Assembly: GCA_036768485.1 (NCBI GenBank)
Contig: JAVLUZ010000143.1
Location: forward strand, 310,001 to 374,000
Direction: 5' to 3'
DNA length: 64,000 nt
Source: Mermis nigrescens
Lineage: Eukaryota; Nematoda; Enoplea; Mermithida; Mermithidae
The position numbers and the translations under genes were made by a program. Position 1 is the stretch's first letter. Every line of letters begins with the position of its first letter. Of the stretch, positions 59,501-61,177 are shown in pieces. Below the pieces are notes generated by a model. The model was not told the DNA's origin, did no database searches, and worked only from the letters and a program-made list of their open reading frames with translations.

Positions 59501-61177
59501 GAAGAGCTTTTTCGCTGAATTTACTTCACATAATTAGTAAATTACAAAAAAGGCTTATAAATCTGAGGCAGTTTTACCGTTTGACAAGGTCAAAGATCAT
59601 CCTAACAACTCGGTATACTAAAGAATACGTTGCATGATGTAGTTGAGAACGCTTTTGTATCCACTTCAAACTTTTTCAAAAAACTCTCGAACAAATGAAA
59701 CGGACTATAAATTGTAACCACAGTCAGAAAAGAAAAAGGGTTCTAATGACTGTTGACAGACAACCATAGCTGAACAGATGGCCGATCTGGGGGTGGGTCA
59801 GCCGTTCTGGGGGATCAAGAATTGAACTTTGTGGGCCTAATTGACTTTAAAAAACTGGTAAAAGCGCTAAAATAGCGTTAAAACTACGTTATTACGCTGT
59901 TCCCGATCAATTCAAAGCGCTTTTTAAGAAAATTTTCAATTCTCATCCGTTTTTTCCTTTATTTTTGCCTCGTTTTCCCGGGAAAATTTCCCATTTTTTC
60001 CATCCTAAGGGTCAGGACCCCCAAACCCTTCCCCCACGTGCATGTCTAGCGACAACATGATGGGTTGAATTTTTCTAAAGCAAAATATAAATTGTAAGTA
60101 CAATTGTCGCAAACTACATTAGTACAAAACAAACATATTTGAGCAATACCGCACATTTAATACATATTTCCACAGAAATAAAGTAATTTAAAATTAGTTT
60201 TCTCAGATTTCGGACCGACTCACTAATCTCTTAATGCACCTAATGCGATAAATGCGAACTGAAGAAACGCACCATGATCACTCACCAAAATCCTACTTCG
60301 TTTTGTACAACGCATATGATCGCACCAGCGGGAAAACTCAGTTCAGTTTTCGGATCAGTAGCAACATAGGCCGATTTGGCACGGACGAAGAAATGCTTAA
60401 AAATTATTTGCAGAAAGCTCATTAATATCCTCCGACTATATTGCAACTGGCTCTCGTAGATAATCCAGTGATTGAATTATTTAAAATTATTAAAAATCAT
60501 TCATAATAAATGTAAATACACATTTACGTATGTATGTATAAGTATGTACTGCAATGATAGGTATTGACTTAATGCTATAGTCTGATTCATTCCAAACGGT
60601 CCATTTTCGTTCACGATTCATTACTGTAGCAGAATATTTTATGGTTTAGGTTGTTGAGGCAGTTCATTGGAAGTGCCAAAATTTAAATATAAGCACGCTG
60701 AACGTCAATAAGAAGAGTTTAAAGCAACCAACAGCTACTAGAAAATAACTGAGGAAGCCATTTGTGCAGTGAAAAGCTAATAAGGTAAAACAAAAGTTCA
60801 GCGAAAATGGGCCGTTTGGAATAAAACAAGACTATGGTGCATATCTTACTTAACGCACAATTAAAACCCGACTACATAATTACGGTATGCACATATGTAG
60901 CTTGTATGTAGATTAAGCATTACCTTATTATCGATGTTCTGCAAGTCCAAGTAGCAACCTTGAGGAGCATTCGAAACTTCTCTCGAGTAATTTTCGATTG
61001 CTTCAGCGTTGACGGGAAATTTGAGTGAGATTCCATGATAAAATTCGTGCGTACTGTAGTATTCGACCATGAGATTCAAATTCTCAAACTGATGCGATCC
61101 AACGACAAACATTCGTCCCTCCTGTTTAAGGCGACCGTGCTTTATGAGCCCATCGACTCTAAAAGACTTGTTTCGTA
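28912..61177 (-). CDS. PLCG: Phospholipase C-gamma, 3' half of the gene, 12 exons
   Basis: The enzyme cleaves PIP2 to IP3 and diacylglycerol downstream of tyrosine kinase receptors, at the inner plasma membrane. Exons on the minus strand, 5' to 3': 60,924-61,177; 60,286-60,395; 58,316-58,452; 56,562-56,719; 55,203-55,299; 43,689-43,757; 42,255-42,389; 41,615-41,766; 39,059-39,179; 33,019-33,177; 30,000-30,085; 28,912-29,181. Joined codon phases agree at every junction and give, in order, the end of the C-terminal SH2 domain, SH3, the second half of the split PH domain, the Y half of the catalytic barrel, C2 and a C-terminal tail. This order (SH2-SH3-PH-Y-C2) is unique to PLC-gamma. The N-terminal half must lie to the right of the window or in large introns beyond 61.2 kb. 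Introns are full of transposons; one carries the Polinton. No frameshift or stop was found in any exon; one donor is unusual (see 42,255-42,389). Confidence 0.92.
29280..29524 (+). repeat. Family G repeat, copy 7 (last PLC-gamma intron)
   Basis: CACACCTGGGCGTGGGGGC to TGTCCACGTATGATTG. Confidence 0.78.
30000..30085 (-). CDS. PLCG: PLC-gamma exon, end of C2 domain
   Basis: Acceptor CCCTTTAG, then YRSVPLKNAYSEELELSSLL and IHLDIKKQ, donor GTGCGT. GYR-VPL-N--SE-LE is the signature of the last C2 strands in PI-PLCs. Confidence 0.9.
30808..31256. repeat. hAT-MITE of the CAGTGTTTTTTTGTAC family, intronic copy
   Basis: Left end CACTGTTGGTTTTTTGTA is degraded; the right end is TTGTACAAAAAAAACACTG. 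Inside are GTCTTTGTACATGTACAAAG palindromes and TCGGCGCTTCGCGCCG. No clear target duplication. Confidence 0.65.
31257..32396. other. PLC-gamma intron sequence, no gene
   Basis: 31,380-31,690 shares the block TTCGGCGCTTCGCGCC ... GATACCGCCCCCTTTATAAA with 6600-6970. The rest is unassigned. Confidence 0.45.
32397..32558 (-). repeat. Family G repeat, internally deleted copy 8
   Basis: CACACCTGGACAGCACC to AACGCCCAGGTGTGG; the G-rich arm is almost gone. Confidence 0.7.
33019..33177 (-). CDS. PLCG: PLC-gamma exon, C2 domain core
   Basis: Acceptor GACATTTAG, then CDGLHPVWEERFVFDVHYPE, LSLIRFYVEEGDF and PFIGQTVFPIDCLRTG, donor GTAATT. The G-NPVW-E-F-F-V--PE pattern is the classic C2 core. Confidence 0.92.
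33178..34286. other. PLC-gamma intron sequence, no gene
   Basis: AT-rich; short open frames near 33,640-33,900 show no coding features. Confidence 0.4.
34287..34741. repeat. Repeat fragment starting CAGGCCCGTATCCAGGGG
   Basis: Left end of the CAGGCNCGTA family followed by AT-rich sequence with two degenerate GCTTCGCG hairpin words; cut by element B2. Confidence 0.5.
34742..37244. mobile_element. hAT-type element B2 in a PLC-gamma intron
   Basis: Ends CAGTGATCGGACCGGTAC and CCTCGGTCCGAATCACTG; 8-bp duplication CGCGCCAC at 34,734-34,741 and 37,245-37,252. The left 180 bp and right 310 bp match B1 (15.5 and 18.7-18.98 kb); the interior instead matches element A (36,400-36,910 with 20,690-21,320). 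No transposase tail visible, so a deletion derivative. Confidence 0.85.
35445..35826. repeat. hAT-MITE, CAGTGTTTTTTTGTAC family, nested in B2
   Basis: Starts CAGTGTTTTTTTGTGC, ends ATACAAAACCGTG, with GTCCTAAA duplicated at 35,437-35,444 and 35,827-35,834. Confidence 0.8.
37407..37794. repeat. hAT-MITE, same family
   Basis: The right end is TACAAAAAAACACTG; flanks AGGACATG (37,399-37,406) and AGGACTTG (37,795-37,802) agree at 7 of 8 positions. Confidence 0.7.
37795..38160. other. Intron sequence, repeat fragments
   Basis: Carries a GCGCTCAACGCCGG word and at 38,128 an end-like ATCCAGGATACGGGGC. No gene. Confidence 0.4.
38161..38417 (-). repeat. Family G repeat, copy 9
   Basis: CATACGTGGGCAGCAAG to CCCCCACGCCCAGGTGTG; one of the most complete copies. 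Confidence 0.82.
39059..39179 (-). CDS. PLCG: PLC-gamma exon, start of C2 domain
   Basis: Acceptor TTGTTCCATTCAG, then VIAGRHLCRKDRGKGIVSPV and VEIEVLGLACDSKSKRTKTV, donor GTAAGT. G-RHL--K--G-G-VSP-VEIEV is the first C2 strand pair in this family. Confidence 0.93.
39180..39785. other. PLC-gamma intron, no gene
   Basis: AT-rich without recognisable repeats. Confidence 0.4.
39826..40190. repeat. Degenerate minisatellite, AGCTATACAGCCTTTTTGGG
   Basis: Eight to nine divergent units of about 36-40 bp around CTATATAGC and TTTTTGGGCTCAGAAAACT. A short related cluster occurs at 56,040-56,175. Confidence 0.75.
40321..40747. repeat. TIR element, CGAGCCATACATGGGCAAA ends
   Basis: CGAGCCATACATGGGCAAAG at the left and TTTGTCCATGTATGGCTCG at the right; inside, GGTCTTCCCATTGATACC occurs near each end. 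427 bp, non-coding. Confidence 0.75.
41515..41608. repeat. (AT)n microsatellite beside a PLC-gamma donor
   Basis: About 90 bp of TA repeats starting 7 bp inside the intron from the donor at 41,614. Confidence 0.95.
41615..41766 (-). CDS. PLCG: PLC-gamma exon, end of the catalytic Y box
   Basis: Acceptor CAAAAATGCAG, then KAMQLNQGKFLANGMCGYVL, KPPSLRHL and LITVTIE, donor GTAAAT. MQLN--KF--NG-CGYVLKP is the last conserved block of the PLC Y domain. The SxxSLITVTIE end leads directly into C2. Confidence 0.95.
42255..42389 (-). CDS. PLCG: PLC-gamma exon, catalytic Y domain, non-GT donor
   Basis: Acceptor TTTCTTACAG, then LAKFNLVQLSRVYPNASRLT, SANFNPIPMWCCGVQMVALN and YQMP. QLSR-YP---R--S-N-NP-P-W--G-QMVALN-Q is the core of the Y box. 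Phase and protein continuity place the exon end after CCTG at 42,255, where the intron begins ATAATG instead of GT. Reading on gives a TGA within six codons, and no GT donor in phase lies nearby. Confidence 0.9.
42440..43009. repeat. CAGGTCCGTAGCCAAGG TIR repeat in PLC-gamma intron
   Basis: ACAGGTCCGTAGCCAAGG at the left, CCTGGCTACGGGCCTGT at the right; carries a TTTTTCCGGCGCTTCACGCT hairpin word inside. Confidence 0.75.
43010..43680. other. PLC-gamma intron, no gene
   Basis: AT-rich, a short (TG)n at 43,323. Confidence 0.4.
43689..43757 (-). CDS. PLCG: PLC-gamma exon, start of Y half
   Basis: Acceptor GAGCTCGTTTTACAG-like (CGTTTTACAG), then IPGYYFEMISFSDSKLDKYV and EK, donor GTACGC. The short exon (69 nt) continues FNPDR from the upstream exon across the 11.4-kb intron that holds the Polinton, and joins GLAKFN downstream. 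Confidence 0.92.
43758..45183. other. PLC-gamma intron, left of the Polinton
   Basis: Contains one divergent family G repeat (44,243-44,394); otherwise unassigned AT-rich DNA. Confidence 0.5.
44243..44394 (-). repeat. Family G repeat, divergent copy 10
   Basis: ATACATGGGCAGCAAGAAAATTC to CCCCCACTCCCATGTCTG. Confidence 0.6.
45184..45308. repeat. (CATA)n microsatellite, left flank of the Polinton
   Basis: Imperfect CATA tetranucleotides. The same array continues right of the Polinton at 55,109, so the element split it. Confidence 0.95.
45309..45314. other. Polinton target site duplication, left copy (CATGCA)
   Basis: CATGCA directly precedes the AG end and is repeated at 55,103-55,108. Six bases is the length expected for a retrovirus-like Polinton integrase. 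Confidence 0.9.
45315..45675 (+). repeat. Polinton left terminal inverted repeat
   Basis: Runs AGTAGTATAGCATGGTTCCC to about GGCAGCCTGTTT and matches 54,748-55,102 inverted with scattered differences (for example CTCTCCTGTTATAGCATAGG against CCTATGCTATAACACAGGAG). Confidence 0.93.
45676..45837. repeat. Subterminal repeats, AATAAGCGCATTGGC words
   Basis: TAATAAGCGCATTGGCAGCGAATT, TAATAAGCACATTGGCGAAG and TATAATAAGCGCATTTT follow one another, extending the word GTAATAAGCGCATTGACGAAG already present in the TIR. Direct subterminal repeats could bind an element-encoded protein. Confidence 0.7.
45838..46290 (-). pseudogene. Small type I membrane protein, interrupted by one in-frame TAG
   Basis: Two ORFs in the same frame (46,290-46,084 and 46,080-45,838) are separated only by a TAG at 46,084-46,086 and one codon. 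The first begins MIFLLVVWHFTYGIDAYCDD, a clear signal peptide, followed by a Cys-containing ectodomain (VVCHNL, DSCDF, TTCLPKL). The second adds more cysteines (PKCKSCLKI, EGRC, IKC), then one hydrophobic span (LSCIAMLCTLTILYIICFI) and a short basic tail. Together this is a roughly 150-residue single-pass membrane protein, or, if TAG is a true stop, a secreted protein plus a separate membrane protein. A TATA-like box lies 27 bp upstream. I do not recognise the family. A virion membrane or host-interaction role is only a guess. Confidence 0.55.
46317..46327 (-). promoter_or_regulatory. TATA-like box for the membrane-protein ORF
   Basis: Minus-strand GTTATAAATAC, 27 bp before the ATG at 46,290. 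Confidence 0.65.
46328..47107 (-). CDS. Polinton penton-like minor capsid protein, start codon unclear
   Basis: The longest ATG-started ORF begins at 46,930, but the same frame is open up to 47,107 and reads QFYVTLPSNS, RQIALTGDWDVGLSEIIY and NTWHNV, which match the conserved N-terminus of this Polinton protein. No ATG exists in that extension, so the start codon has mutated or translation starts elsewhere; the 3' end of the protease gene overlaps it. The C-terminal part has IVEPQIVGNVFAPLLQVV and NTIEVNIKSDQDKPVPFEFG, very typical of the Polinton minor capsid/penton family. About 258 residues, intact apart from the start. Role: pentameric vertex protein of an icosahedral capsid (family inference). 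It could instead be another conserved Polinton virion protein, since I assign penton by recollected motifs only. Confidence 0.65.
   Translation of the reverse strand, partial: RIDTKQFYVTLPSNSQETNTAATFVTNLPRQIALTGDWDVGLSEIIYANTWHNVAEEQNMIQFYDLKNNVRIKMLIPRARYLNIHDLVKTISEGIKMVSLKEKFEYMQYFGIKYDENRKFCHLTINTEYIRSVKLTKHLMYMLGFLESQLSDINYTVAQELIIAAHHSPDMLGGMHNFYVYCDIVEPQIVGNVFAPLLQVVNIEGKYMDIVNHAYITPHYIPVLKKSFNTIEVNIKSDQDKPVPFEFGKTIVKLHFRRQ
47080..47514 (-). CDS. Adenain-like cysteine protease
   Basis: 144 residues, intact. Catalytic residues are all visible: His48 in GSHWVAIYF, Asp64 in NYFDSYGLEPN and Cys100 in SISCGHMCIYFL, the order and spacing of the adenovirus protease (C5) family carried by Polintons. 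It would process capsid precursors during particle maturation. The ATG is 2 bp after the capsid gene stop (TAAACATG), so the two are probably co-transcribed. Slightly short for the family. The 3' end overlaps the extended frame of the next gene. Confidence 0.92.
   Translation of the reverse strand: MNTIEIFKILRHNNIFAGVFPIDLLPPIKNYPAALVVNLDSSKEPGSHWVAIYFQNKKHCNYFDSYGLEPNIQLHQYISDNALSCTYNNMQVQGLFSISCGHMCIYFLVCMSQGISFTNIVLSMLSKKINKYFNKLELIQNSFT
47118..47130 (-). promoter_or_regulatory. TATA-like box before the penton-like gene
   Basis: Minus-strand ATTAATAAATACT, about 20 bp before where the conserved penton-like N-terminus begins (near 47,098). Confidence 0.45.
47517..48797 (-). pseudogene. Polinton major capsid protein (double jelly roll), broken
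   Basis: The conserved N-terminus (ALVNGKSIPSTKTELDLF) starts at ATG 48,797, 31 bp after a TATA-like box. The frame then breaks at an A-run (48,742-48,745 on the plus strand). A second piece, 48,730-48,245, has VIKRGFWHEIQPTNPITNEG, PPDPHYIQLNKNYIYML and YRSYFETELNYGYDAKHSH. A further one-base loss near 48,280 and a TAA at 48,258-48,260 follow. The last piece, 48,218-47,517, contains CVEGSAYGGNLAKSPFNFKP and GHWDLVREGTTSIAVRF. Motifs match the widespread animal Polinton capsid family. About 425 residues in total. With three breaks, one a nonsense change rather than an indel, the gene looks inactive. Confidence 0.88.
48798..49201 (-). pseudogene. pVI-like (adenovirus pVI/pX-like) minor virion protein, one frameshift
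   Basis: ATG at 49,201 begins MHVQFNPNDYNIWLYYYTRQ, then GLEGYKGIPYQRGVGL, and the conserved basic-amphipathic segment follows in a second frame (SLFRIAVPVLQSIGKQVGKH, ASDLARGKPLFESTKEHSKQ). The frame change sits in a run of five bases (49,065-49,069) where six would restore the family pattern. YKG-PYQRG-GLG-FF is a hallmark of this Polinton protein, thought to act in membrane disruption or capsid interior binding as adenovirus pVI does. The C-terminal frame runs without a stop through the next TATA-like box into the capsid start region, so the true C-terminus is unclear. A TATA-like box lies 36 bp upstream. Confidence 0.78.
48828..48838 (-). promoter_or_regulatory. TATA-like box for the capsid gene, inside pVI-like coding sequence
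   Basis: Minus-strand CTATAAATACT, 31 bp before ATG 48,797. A nearer ATG at 48,824 is only 4 bp away and thus unlikely to be the start. Confidence 0.7.
49237..49247 (-). promoter_or_regulatory. TATA-like box for the pVI-like gene
   Basis: Minus-strand CTATAAATACT, 36 bp before ATG 49,201, within the 3' end of the upstream gene (49,242-49,808). Confidence 0.7.
49242..49808 (-). CDS. Conserved Polinton virion-associated protein, 188 aa
   Basis: Intact. It begins MKHTEKMILIPAEISER and has a helical middle (YNQALNRFKRLYEQKQQPYR), then a conserved C-terminal block NPFIEIEPNGELVIDGNKIE followed by SSNITDLVNDLARERKK and NVPLESIAN. The GELV-DG--I--SNI-DLVND--R-RK signature belongs to a protein found next to the pVI-like and capsid genes in most animal Polintons; its function is not established. 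The gene directly follows the 49,805-50,155 gene with a 4-bp overlap. No obvious TATA box at the usual distance (CTATACTTAC near 49,851 is weak), so it may be read from an upstream promoter. Confidence 0.8.
   Translation of the reverse strand: MKHTEKMILIPAEISERTKPIDVVLDSLDNKMQKVLHSKSVAPEIKLMKYNQALNRFKRLYEQKQQPYRASIVKDAKNALSDEDVLVGMPKNQIPKAKLLLHYICTNPFIEIEPNGELVIDGNKIESSNITDLVNDLARERKKISRHPGTKELLKVFNRTNVPLESIANRQGKEIFAAGSEFEWDESL
49805..50155 (-). CDS. Conserved small Polinton protein with hydrophobic C-terminus
   Basis: I take the ATG at 50,155 (MGKERLTRNI), which overlaps the ATPase stop by 8 bp and lies 23 bp below a TATA-like box. A TTG codon 12 bp upstream is not needed. The 116 residues show TASKDQILCLCDCANNFMNG, a basic middle and EGGFLPLLLSPILTIAGSLL at the end. 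The CxCDCANN / RxxxxxLAK / GGFLPLLL order matches a small protein found in many animal Polintons, perhaps a virion core or membrane-active protein; that role is inference. Confidence 0.75.
   Translation of the reverse strand: MGKERLTRNIGCLHLLSQAKKPQRTAIINTASKDQILCLCDCANNFMNGNIHFAEKDINKPRRYQNQIIYLAKNWQATTKQKKDIIIQEGGFLPLLLSPILTIAGSLLADAIVGRK
50148..50798 (-). CDS. FtsK/HerA-type genome-packaging ATPase
   Basis: 216 residues, intact. Walker A is GPTKSGKTT at residues 13-21, and the Walker B region is LLIFNDLM at 79-86 (Asn where the first Asp is usual). CHHWNISIIHIVQNVF and ADQLQAQMLSRQL follow in the order seen in Polinton A32-like ATPases. It would pump DNA into the procapsid. A TATA-like element at 50,807-50,818 lies between this gene and the divergent TBP gene, with TATA words readable on both strands. 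The gene's last codons contain the next gene's TATA box. Confidence 0.95.
   Translation of the reverse strand: MMFQHPFTCLVSGPTKSGKTTFVTRLFEKRAHLTDIKIKKIWWCFAENQPLYKKLNDILFIEGLPDFNYLKQFSHVPQLLIFNDLMQQSKGNAQIVQLFTMSCHHWNISIIHIVQNVFFDGLRTSRINSDYIVLFKHRADQLQAQMLSRQLYPANAKYFLEAYSDATSQPHGYLLIDLTQNTRDELRLKTNIFSPHPTVYVQKSINTSRDIATKNG
50178..50188 (-). promoter_or_regulatory. TATA-like box for the 50,155 gene, inside the ATPase gene
   Basis: Minus-strand CTATAAATACT, 23 bp before ATG 50,155; its codons give the ATPase ending KSINTS. Confidence 0.65.
50807..50818 (+). promoter_or_regulatory. TATA-like box between ATPase and TBP genes
   Basis: Plus-strand GTATAAATATAA, 26 bp before ATG 50,844 of the TBP gene, which favours that start over ATG 50,826 only 8 bp away. 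The minus strand reads TTATATTTATAC next to the ATPase ATG. Confidence 0.6.
50844..51361 (+). pseudogene. TATA-binding protein (TBP) homologue encoded by the Polinton, one frameshift
   Basis: Two TBP repeats are evident. Repeat 1 starts MVTIQNIVLTTALPNML, then PNTAQYNRSNF; after a frame change at the T-run 50,951-50,953 it continues LLIFKSGKIVCVGAK and TQEGENTIKTFIYIL. Repeat 2 has VLFVGSANLGYRIDLCKFYE, YEVELFPGLVYKF, LLFTSGKMILTGAK and AYKIVSTML. The IQN start, the F-SGK--C-GAK / F-SGK---TGAK pair and the E-ELFPGL-Y motif are diagnostic of TBP, including Phe residues equivalent to those that kink DNA. Total about 172 residues, the size of a TBP core without N-terminal extension. One missing base restores a continuous frame; whether this is decay or an assembly error is open. 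It lies convergent with the integrase and divergent from the ATPase. Role (inference): recognises the element's TATA boxes and recruits host RNA polymerase II or III machinery. Confidence 0.88.
51362..51590. repeat. 21-bp tandem repeat between TBP and integrase genes
   Basis: Nine to ten units of ATTCCAAACTTTACAAAAAA(T), in two blocks (51,362-51,465 and 51,490-51,590) split by CTACGCTTAAGCACG. It begins at the TBP stop codon. Possible roles: transcription end region for the two convergent genes, or protein-binding iterons. Confidence 0.9.
51608..52856 (-). pseudogene. Polinton integrase (retroviral-type) with chromodomain, disrupted by a hairpin insertion
   Basis: The N-terminal 220 residues (52,856-52,190) carry the catalytic core: Asp75 in QCDIVDL, Asp137 in LQTDVGTEF, Glu171 in VVERFNRTLKERMW. 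The C-terminal part (from about 52,020 to 51,608) is open in another frame and has FNIGDKVRLSKVKRAFEKGF (an SH3-like fold), FYEPELQKI and a chromodomain, FIVEKILKTRKKGN then YLVRWRGYPEKFDSWV. Between them sits a 178-bp near-perfect palindrome (52,016-52,193) with stops on both sides. Polinton integrases insert linear DNA with 6-bp duplications, as seen here. The chromodomain may direct insertion to marked chromatin. A TATA-like box is 26 bp upstream. Confidence 0.92.
52016..52193. repeat. Near-palindromic insertion in the integrase gene
   Basis: Arms of about 80 bp (52,016-52,095 and 52,114-52,193), such as GGATATATGTTTAACACGTC against its partner GACGTGTCAAAGATATATCC, are about 80% identical around an 18-bp loop. 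No clear target duplication was found. It could be a foldback MITE or an inverted duplication of gene sequence. Confidence 0.85.
52882..52893 (-). promoter_or_regulatory. TATA-like box for the integrase gene
   Basis: Minus-strand TTAATAAATAGA, 26 bp before ATG 52,856. Confidence 0.5.
52905..52915 (+). promoter_or_regulatory. TATA-like box for the polymerase B gene
   Basis: Plus-strand CTATAAATAAC, ending 31 bp before ATG 52,946. It lies back to back with the integrase box in a 90-bp divergent promoter region. Confidence 0.65.
52946..53721 (+). pseudogene. N-terminal part of protein-primed DNA polymerase B (pPolB), truncated
   Basis: The first frame (52,946 to about 53,440) begins MEQYFEVHELPHISVRRFRT and contains NADKVLSIIEKVAQSQKDF and NDNLSLARAVVTGIAKPDN. 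At an A-run near 53,440-53,442 the frame changes to WESVRKGDKGWHTLQKQLAL, YQIKVYNGNILYFQGPEAEK and NNHYDLITKMPEKP, ending in TAG. The order RKGD---LQ--LA, YQI-V, YKGPEA-K and HYD-IT-MP is the N-terminal accessory region upstream of the exonuclease domain in animal Polinton polymerases. Exonuclease and polymerase motifs are absent: only 156 bp separate the stop from the next gene. This copy cannot replicate itself and would need a helper. Confidence 0.82.
53722..53877. other. Probable deletion scar where the polymerase B body is missing
   Basis: Contains GCTTCGCCAATGCGCTAGC, matching the TIR/subterminal word GCGCATTGGCGAAGC inverted, plus (CA)n at 53,803. A subterminal-type word inside the element at the polymerase break suggests how the deletion formed. 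Confidence 0.45.
53878..54204 (-). CDS. Accessory protein, 108 aa, possibly Bcl-2-like
   Basis: Intact, helical, Trp-rich. SLDNWKAFWNFALYVKRCLI is followed by NREIEPILDLWQDFDQNG and KNTWESMYENCL. The NW at the start of a long helix followed about 30 residues later by W..F..NG..TW resembles BH1 and BH2 of Bcl-2 proteins, but the usual Gly-Arg after NW is missing and no BH3 or membrane anchor is evident. Some animal adenovirus- and Polinton-like viruses carry Bcl-2 homologues, so the context is compatible. It is also possible that the protein is unrelated. TATA-like box 30 bp upstream; stands head-to-tail with the zinc protein. Confidence 0.45.
   Translation of the reverse strand: MSSQGELTFNHFVTKLADKASTRYITSHDVQSIGSCFWSLLSEEYKENRKSLDNWKAFWNFALYVKRCLINREIEPILDLWQDFDQNGKNTWESMYENCLNERVSRVL
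54222..54569 (-). CDS. Accessory protein with two CxxC pairs, 115 aa
   Basis: Intact. Begins MEEIIELKKRPFTDEEKKPY; CHFCQ (residues 47-51) and CPRC (about 74-77) are spaced as in a zinc ribbon with 22 residues between, and the end is basic (NRLKKRKMACKVINM). A small zinc-binding, possibly DNA- or protein-binding, regulator; family not recognised. First gene at the right end of the element, driven by a clear TATA-like box 32 bp upstream. Confidence 0.6.
   Translation of the reverse strand: MEEIIELKKRPFTDEEKKPYGRTIRPPIELCGRNLERPMYPLMIHLCHFCQKNSSEKDVFETNSGKWYFNVQMCPRCCEYNRASQEAGNMVIKNILLNRLKKRKMACKVINMSDI
54234..54245 (-). promoter_or_regulatory. TATA-like box for the 54,204 gene
   Basis: Minus-strand GTTATAAATATG, 30 bp before ATG 54,204, inside the 3' end of the zinc-protein gene. 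Confidence 0.6.
54601..54611 (-). promoter_or_regulatory. TATA-like box for the zinc-protein gene
   Basis: Minus-strand CTATAAATACT, 32 bp before ATG 54,569. Confidence 0.7.
54656..54718. repeat. Hairpin next to the right TIR
   Basis: TAGTCTAGAGCGGCGGTCTAC pairs with GTAGACCGTGGACCTAGACTA around CCCTTGAATGATTAAGATGC. A TATAAATAAATATTT follows on the plus strand (54,716). Confidence 0.65.
54748..55102 (-). repeat. Polinton right terminal inverted repeat
   Basis: Inverted partner of 45,315-45,675, ending GCTATACTACT. The right arm keeps one subterminal word (CAATGCGCTTATTACGC). Confidence 0.93.
55103..55165. repeat. Target duplication (CATGCA) and right half of the CATA array
   Basis: CATGCA at 55,103-55,108, then CATA repeats to about 55,170. 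Confidence 0.92.
55203..55299 (-). CDS. PLCG: PLC-gamma exon, linker between PH and Y half
   Basis: Acceptor TCTTATCCCAG, then AIQLKHREKCLKIASELSNL and VIYCQAVQFNPD, donor GTAAGT. A-E--LKIA-ELS-LVIYC is the start of the Y box in PLC-gamma. The donor is only about 100 bp from the Polinton end. Confidence 0.95.
55300..56561. other. PLC-gamma intron, minisatellite fragment only
   Basis: 56,040-56,175 holds a few units related to the minisatellite at 39,826. No gene. Confidence 0.5.
56562..56719 (-). CDS. PLCG: PLC-gamma exon, second half of split PH domain
   Basis: ILDVADKENVLKLVHGLSHP and CIIASDSREDFMDWVNALQE, then TIRGANDK, donor GTAGAC. The invariant PH tryptophan (DWVNALQE) is present. The acceptor TCTATATATAG is weak, but phase fits exactly with the preceding exon. 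Confidence 0.9.
56795..57795. mobile_element. Tc1/mariner-like element, internally deleted
   Basis: Ends CAGTGCCGCTCAAAAGTTCA and GAACTTTTGAGC-like CTTTTGAGCGGCACTG are inverted; the right end is followed by TA. Degraded transposase-like pieces occur near 57,520-57,640. About 1.0 kb in a PLC-gamma intron. Confidence 0.72.
58316..58452 (-). CDS. PLCG: PLC-gamma exon, end of SH3 and start of split PH half
   Basis: Acceptor GTGTATTACAG, then WKGVYKGRQGLIPLDHVEPL and GLGSGWIDLTRSRV, donor GTGAGC. WW-G---G--G--P-D-VE completes the SH3 fold begun in the previous exon. Confidence 0.93.
58551..58792 (+). repeat. Family G repeat, copy 11
   Basis: CATACCTGGGCGTCGAGGG to AGCGCCCACCTATAG; begins 98 bp upstream of the PLC-gamma SH3 exon, in the intron. 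Confidence 0.78.
58793..60285. other. PLC-gamma intron, no gene
   Basis: Contains a TAGTCTG-family repeat (59,493-59,708) and a GTGGGTCAGCCGTTCTGGGG block near 59,790 that resembles 44,060. Otherwise unassigned. Confidence 0.45.
59493..59708. repeat. TAGTCTG TIR element, shortened long-type copy
   Basis: TATAGTCTGAAGAGCTTTTTC at the left, CTCTCGAACAAATGAAACGG then ACTATA at the right; same ends as 5051-5593 but without the tRNA-like module. Confidence 0.65.
60286..60395 (-). CDS. PLCG: PLC-gamma exon, SH3 domain start
   Basis: HFFVRAKSAYVATDPKTELS and FPAGAIICVVQNEVGFW, donor GTGAGT. ALYDY-like AKSAYVATDPKTELSF--G-II matches SH3; the acceptor is TTATTTTTAAG. Confidence 0.92.
60577..60835. 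repeat. TIR element ATAGTCTGATTCATTCC, 259 bp
   Basis: ATAGTCTGATTCATTCCAAA and GGAATAAAACAAGACTAT ends, with CGGTCCATTTTCG / CGAAAATGGGCCG just inside. In the intron between the SH2 and SH3 exons. Confidence 0.75.
60924..61177 (-). CDS. PLCG: PLC-gamma exon, C-terminal SH2 domain (second half)
   Basis: RNKSFRVDGLIKHGRLKQEG, FVVGSHQFENLNLMVEYYST, HEFYHGISLKFPVNAEAIEN, then GCYLDLQNIDNK, donor GTAATG. F-NL--MVEYY--HEFY-G-SLK-PVN is the SH2 C-terminal half. The acceptor at 61,178 (CATATATGAG) lacks a good pyrimidine tract, but its phase and 84-codon length fit. The phosphotyrosine pocket half would be in an exon further right. Confidence 0.88.

Noticed and set aside
55203..61177. PLC-gamma as a decayed pseudogene
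   Set aside because: All exons keep phase, open frames and plausible splice sites; only one donor is odd.
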